A stretch of 43,029 nucleotides of DNA, taken from assembly GCF_934754935.1 (NCBI RefSeq), contig NZ_CAKVJB010000020.1, positions 1 to 43,029 on the forward strand, read 5' to 3'. Source of the DNA: an uncultured Holdemanella sp. Its GTDB lineage: Bacteria > Bacillota_I > Bacilli_A > Erysipelotrichales > Erysipelotrichaceae. The position numbers were made by a program, and so were the translations under genes. The notes under the pieces were generated by a model that did not search any database, had not been told where the DNA came from, and worked only from the letters and a program-made list of their open reading frames with translations. Below are positions 41,717 to 43,029 of this stretch, one piece after another; the first letter of the stretch is position 1, and every line of letters starts with the position of its first letter.

Positions 41717-41868
41717 TATAATACTATTGGTTTTGTGAAAGCGTTTTCGCACATAGAACTATTTCTCTCTATAATATTTCTGTGAGAAATAATCCGTCAA
41801 TATATTCTCTTAAATCGCGACTTAACGGAGGATACATAAAGAGTAGGAATGCGCGCCTACTCTTTTTT
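41717..41868 (+). ncRNA. candidate small RNA with cre-like operator and terminator
   Basis: TATAAT (41717-41722) is followed by a region without coding potential that ends in a strong terminator (41838-41868: AAAGAGTAGG pairs with CCTACTCTTT, then T). Expected transcript about 140 nt from 41729. Internal hairpins: ATTTCTC (41761-41767)/GAGAAAT, and a dyad around TCGCGA (41815-41820). No convincing ribosome binding site with a start codon. I do not recognise the RNA. Confidence 0.45.
41734..41753. promoter_or_regulatory. cre-like (CcpA) site
   Basis: TGTGAAAGCGTTTTCGCACA is nearly palindromic and close to the catabolite-responsive element pattern TGWAARCGYTWNCW, 12 nt downstream of the -10 box. 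In this place, CcpA would repress. A second half-like site (TGCAAACGCAATGA, 41691) lies upstream. Confidence 0.55.
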
Positions 41869-41885
41869 GTTGGTTAAACTTTGTG

Positions 41886-41891
41886 TATACT
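41886..41891 (+). promoter_or_regulatory. -10 box of the second RNA
   Basis: TATACT; the -35 position (41863-41868) falls in the preceding terminator's T-run. Predicted start at about 41898. Confidence 0.45.
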
Positions 41892-41897
41892 AGATAT

Positions 41898-41986
41898 AGG
41901 AACTTCTGAAGTGGGTAAAAGGTGCGTCTCACATGTCGTAGTGGCCTGGGTAAGCATCACCGGGCAGATGTTCTTTATTTTTTGAT
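41898..41986 (+). ncRNA. candidate compact structured RNA or leader
   Basis: The predicted start coincides with the first base of a closing stem: AGGAAC-t-TCTG (41898-41908) pairs with CAGA-t-GTTCTT (41965-41975), with a U-U mismatch. Inside are GTGGG/CTCAC and GCCTGG/CCGGGC (41944-41949/41960-41966) helices, forming a multibranched fold, and a T-rich tract follows (41971-41983). It ends 20-30 nt before the 56-residue ORF with its own ribosome binding site. It is not a riboswitch I know. It may be a riboswitch-like leader, a stand-alone sRNA, or an RNA partner of the small protein. Confidence 0.45.
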
Positions 41987-42005
41987 GAAAGGTAGGGTAT
42001 ATTAT

Positions 42006-42176
42006 ATGGCAATTAAGAGCTTTACAGATACATATAAAATTAAAGGTTCTGATGTAGATCGATTTTGTCGTATTATGTCGGATACAAAAAAAATCAAGAT
42101 TAAAATAACATATGATCATCATGATCTAAAAGATGTTGAAGAATTCAAAAAAATGTTTGGATTTGTAAAAAAATGA
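42006..42176 (+). CDS. 56-residue protein of unknown function
   Basis: Small soluble protein, rich in Lys and Asp, without membrane segments: MAIKSFTDTYKIKGSDVDRF at the start, then a probable beta-alpha segment (KIKIKITYDHHDLKDVEEFKKMFGFV). AAAGGTAGGG lies 7-8 nt before the ATG at 42006; an upstream frame to 41922 runs through the structured RNA and has no ribosome binding site. I do not recognise the family. It neighbours dinJ-yafQ (convergent), so it might be an accessory element, but nothing in the sequence shows toxin or antitoxin function. Confidence 0.6.
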   Translation: MAIKSFTDTYKIKGSDVDRFCRIMSDTKKIKIKITYDHHDLKDVEEFKKMFGFVKK

Positions 42177-42234
42177 TAGTGGTCATTTACAGATAATCGT
42201 TTTGGATTATTTAATTTTTATTGCTGCATAAAGT

Positions 42235-42272
42235 AAAAAACACCCGGTATTTTGATGAAGTAATACCGAGTG
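42235..42272 (-). terminator. dinJ-yafQ terminator
   Basis: On the minus strand CACTCGGTATT pairs with AATACCGGGTG (one G-T), then a T-run (42235-42240). It might also act on the plus-strand transcript of the 56-residue ORF. Confidence 0.8.
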
Positions 42273-42279
42273 CTCCTTT

Positions 42280-42567
42280 TTACTTTCCAAACAAATCGCT
42301 ATGTGTTCCTGTTCGGGTTAATGTTAACACGAGTAAATCATTTTCAATTTGATAGACTAGTAGCCAATCTGGTTGAATGTGACATTCACGATAACCAATC
42401 CAGTTTCCGGTTAATGCGTGATCTTTATTCTTGTCTGGAAGTTCTTCGTTGCTAGCTAATTTACGAATAATGTTGTCAAGAAGGTCGATATCAAGATGAC
42501 GTTTCATCGCAAGCTTATAATCCTTCTTAAATTGATTTGTCCAAACGATGTCTAAATGCTTACTCAT
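42280..42567 (-). CDS. yafQ: YafQ-type mRNA interferase toxin
   Basis: RelE-superfamily ribosome-dependent endoribonuclease, 95 residues. The catalytic set known from E. coli YafQ is present: H50, H63, D67, W68 (in RECHIQPDWLLVY), H89 and F93 (TGTHSDLFG), so the toxin looks active. Its ATG overlaps the antitoxin stop (ATGA), giving coupled translation. The gene is second in the operon, the classical order antitoxin-toxin. It cleaves translated mRNA in starved or stressed cells or contributes to plasmid/island stability. Confidence 0.92.
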   Translation of the reverse strand: MSKHLDIVWTNQFKKDYKLAMKRHLDIDLLDNIIRKLASNEELPDKNKDHALTGNWIGYRECHIQPDWLLVYQIENDLLVLTLTRTGTHSDLFGK

Positions 42568-42839
42568 TCTTTTAATGCCTTTAATGCTTCCTCTACATCA
42601 GAGTATCGCTTTACAGATGAATCATGTGCAATGCGTTCTGCTTCCAACATTGCTGCTATTGTTTCTTTATTTGGTTTCTCCATACGAACATCAAAAGGGA
42701 AACCGCCTACACGAAGTGATTGACGAAGAAATACATTAATAGCAGTAGTAAGATTGATACCTAATTCGCTATACATAGCTTCGCATTGTTTCTTAATATC
42801 ACTGTCCATACGGACACTAAAATTAGTTGTATTAGCCAT
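42564..42839 (-). CDS. dinJ: DinJ/RelB-type antitoxin
   Basis: A 91-residue antitoxin with an N-terminal ribbon-helix-helix (NTTNFSVRMDSDIKKQCEAMYSELGINLTTAINVFLRQSLRVGG) for operator binding and a charged C-terminal tail that covers the toxin. ATG 42839 follows AAGGAG; the open frame extends 3 codons upstream. It represses its own promoter together with YafQ by analogy with known pairs. Confidence 0.92.
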   Translation of the reverse strand: MANTTNFSVRMDSDIKKQCEAMYSELGINLTTAINVFLRQSLRVGGFPFDVRMEKPNKETIAAMLEAERIAHDSSVKRYSDVEEALKALKE

Positions 42840-42873
42840 AAATGTCAACTCCTTATCTATTTATTACACATAA

Positions 42874-42902
42874 ATTGTACATCTAATGCATTGCATAGTC
42901 AA
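42874..42902 (-). promoter_or_regulatory. dinJ-yafQ promoter with palindromic operator
   Basis: On the minus strand TTGACT (42897-42902), 17-nt spacer, TACAAT (42874-42879). The palindrome ATGCATTGCAT (42886-42896) lies entirely in the spacer, a natural operator for the ribbon-helix-helix antitoxin. Confidence 0.7.
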
Positions 42903-42990
42903 TCTAATAGATATATATTACATACAAAAAAACTGAATGATTTGTAGGAATATCCTTAACTTTGCAGAATTTGTATAACTAAAAAATAAA

Positions 42991-43024
42991 AGAAGCATTA
43001 GTAGCTAAATTCACCAATGCTTCT
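42991..43024 (-). terminator. terminator of a minus-strand gene beyond the right edge
   Basis: AGAAGCATT (42991-42999) and AATGCTTCT (43016-43024) are perfect arms; on the minus strand they are followed by TTTTATTTTTT. Confidence 0.7.
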
Positions 43025-43029
43025 GTCAA

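Noticed and set aside
41849..41893. 14-codon ORF (MRAYSFLLVKLCVY) downstream of GGAGG at 41827
   Set aside because: The ATG lies in the loop of the terminator hairpin and the spacing to GGAGG is about 17 nt, so translation is unlikely.
42181..42240. Possible additional gene between the 56-residue ORF and yafQ
   Set aside because: Only 60 nt, no start with ribosome binding site; it ends in the terminator of yafQ.

Overview
The window is a contiguous, AT-rich chromosomal stretch of a low-GC Gram-positive bacterium (Bacillota). The gene content suggests an anaerobic, Erysipelotrichia-like gut lineage: a class III (oxygen-sensitive) ribonucleotide reductase, a DUF1836 regulator, an LPXTG pilus cluster with a class C sortase, an IMP dehydrogenase of the unusual 503-residue Tritrichomonas-like type, and strong purine-rich ribosome binding sites. 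No species can be named from the sequence alone.

Layout. 1-197: end of an unidentified structured transcript and terminators. 198-5335: cardiolipin synthase (+), fumarase (-) and type I pullulanase (+). 5381-13285: IMP dehydrogenase; a MarR-radical SAM fusion plus anaerobic ribonucleotide reductase, proC and a leucyl aminopeptidase in one tight run; then branched-chain aminotransferase with its own promoter. 13395-13973: two small membrane ORFs (the second probably a remnant) and decayed sequence. 13974-17028: DUF1836 regulator (-) facing degV (+), then lactate permease (-). 17197-21125: mraZ-rsmH-ftsL-PBP with a 10-bp-periodic MraZ-like box array. 21160-24600: APC transporter, M18 aminopeptidase and a small membrane protein. 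24642-27100: ftsA-ftsZ. 27106-27357: repeat cluster and tRNA-Gln (-). 27508-32897: pilus operon (adhesin, major pilin, sortase C, minor pilin). 32901-34718: GIY-YIG protein and gltX. 34719-35325: gene-poor accessory interval with inverted repeats, a candidate 73-nt RNA and a truncated Abi_2 (AbiF/AbiD-like) gene. 35325-41674: HAD phosphatase (-), membrane protein, Xaa-Pro aminopeptidase, CpXC protein, galE, trpS and a cupin. 41675-43029: two candidate small RNAs, a 56-residue ORF and a dinJ-yafQ toxin-antitoxin pair (-).

How the genes work together. The core is housekeeping: division and wall synthesis (mraZ to ftsZ, but as two separated blocks), nucleotide supply (guaB, nrdG/nrdD), translation (gltX, trpS, tRNA-Gln), peptide turnover (M17, M18 and M24 peptidases), amino-acid and carbon metabolism (proC, ilvE, fumC, pulA, galE, lactate permease). 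The pilus operon is the main surface and host-interaction module. The accessory points are the Abi_2 remnant with an apparently intact upstream RNA, and the right-edge RNA/toxin-antitoxin region.

Most notable observations: (1) a MarR-type helix-turn-helix fused to the NrdG-like activase next to nrdD; (2) four genes with a -10 box ending exactly 6 nt before the start codon and no Shine-Dalgarno sequence, indicating leaderless mRNAs; (3) an Abi_2 fragment preceded by a promoter-driven, terminator-ended RNA; (4) two inverted-repeat elements behind ftsZ and gltX whose arms differ by compensatory changes; (5) a compact RNA whose predicted +1 coincides with its closing stem, upstream of an unknown 56-residue protein.
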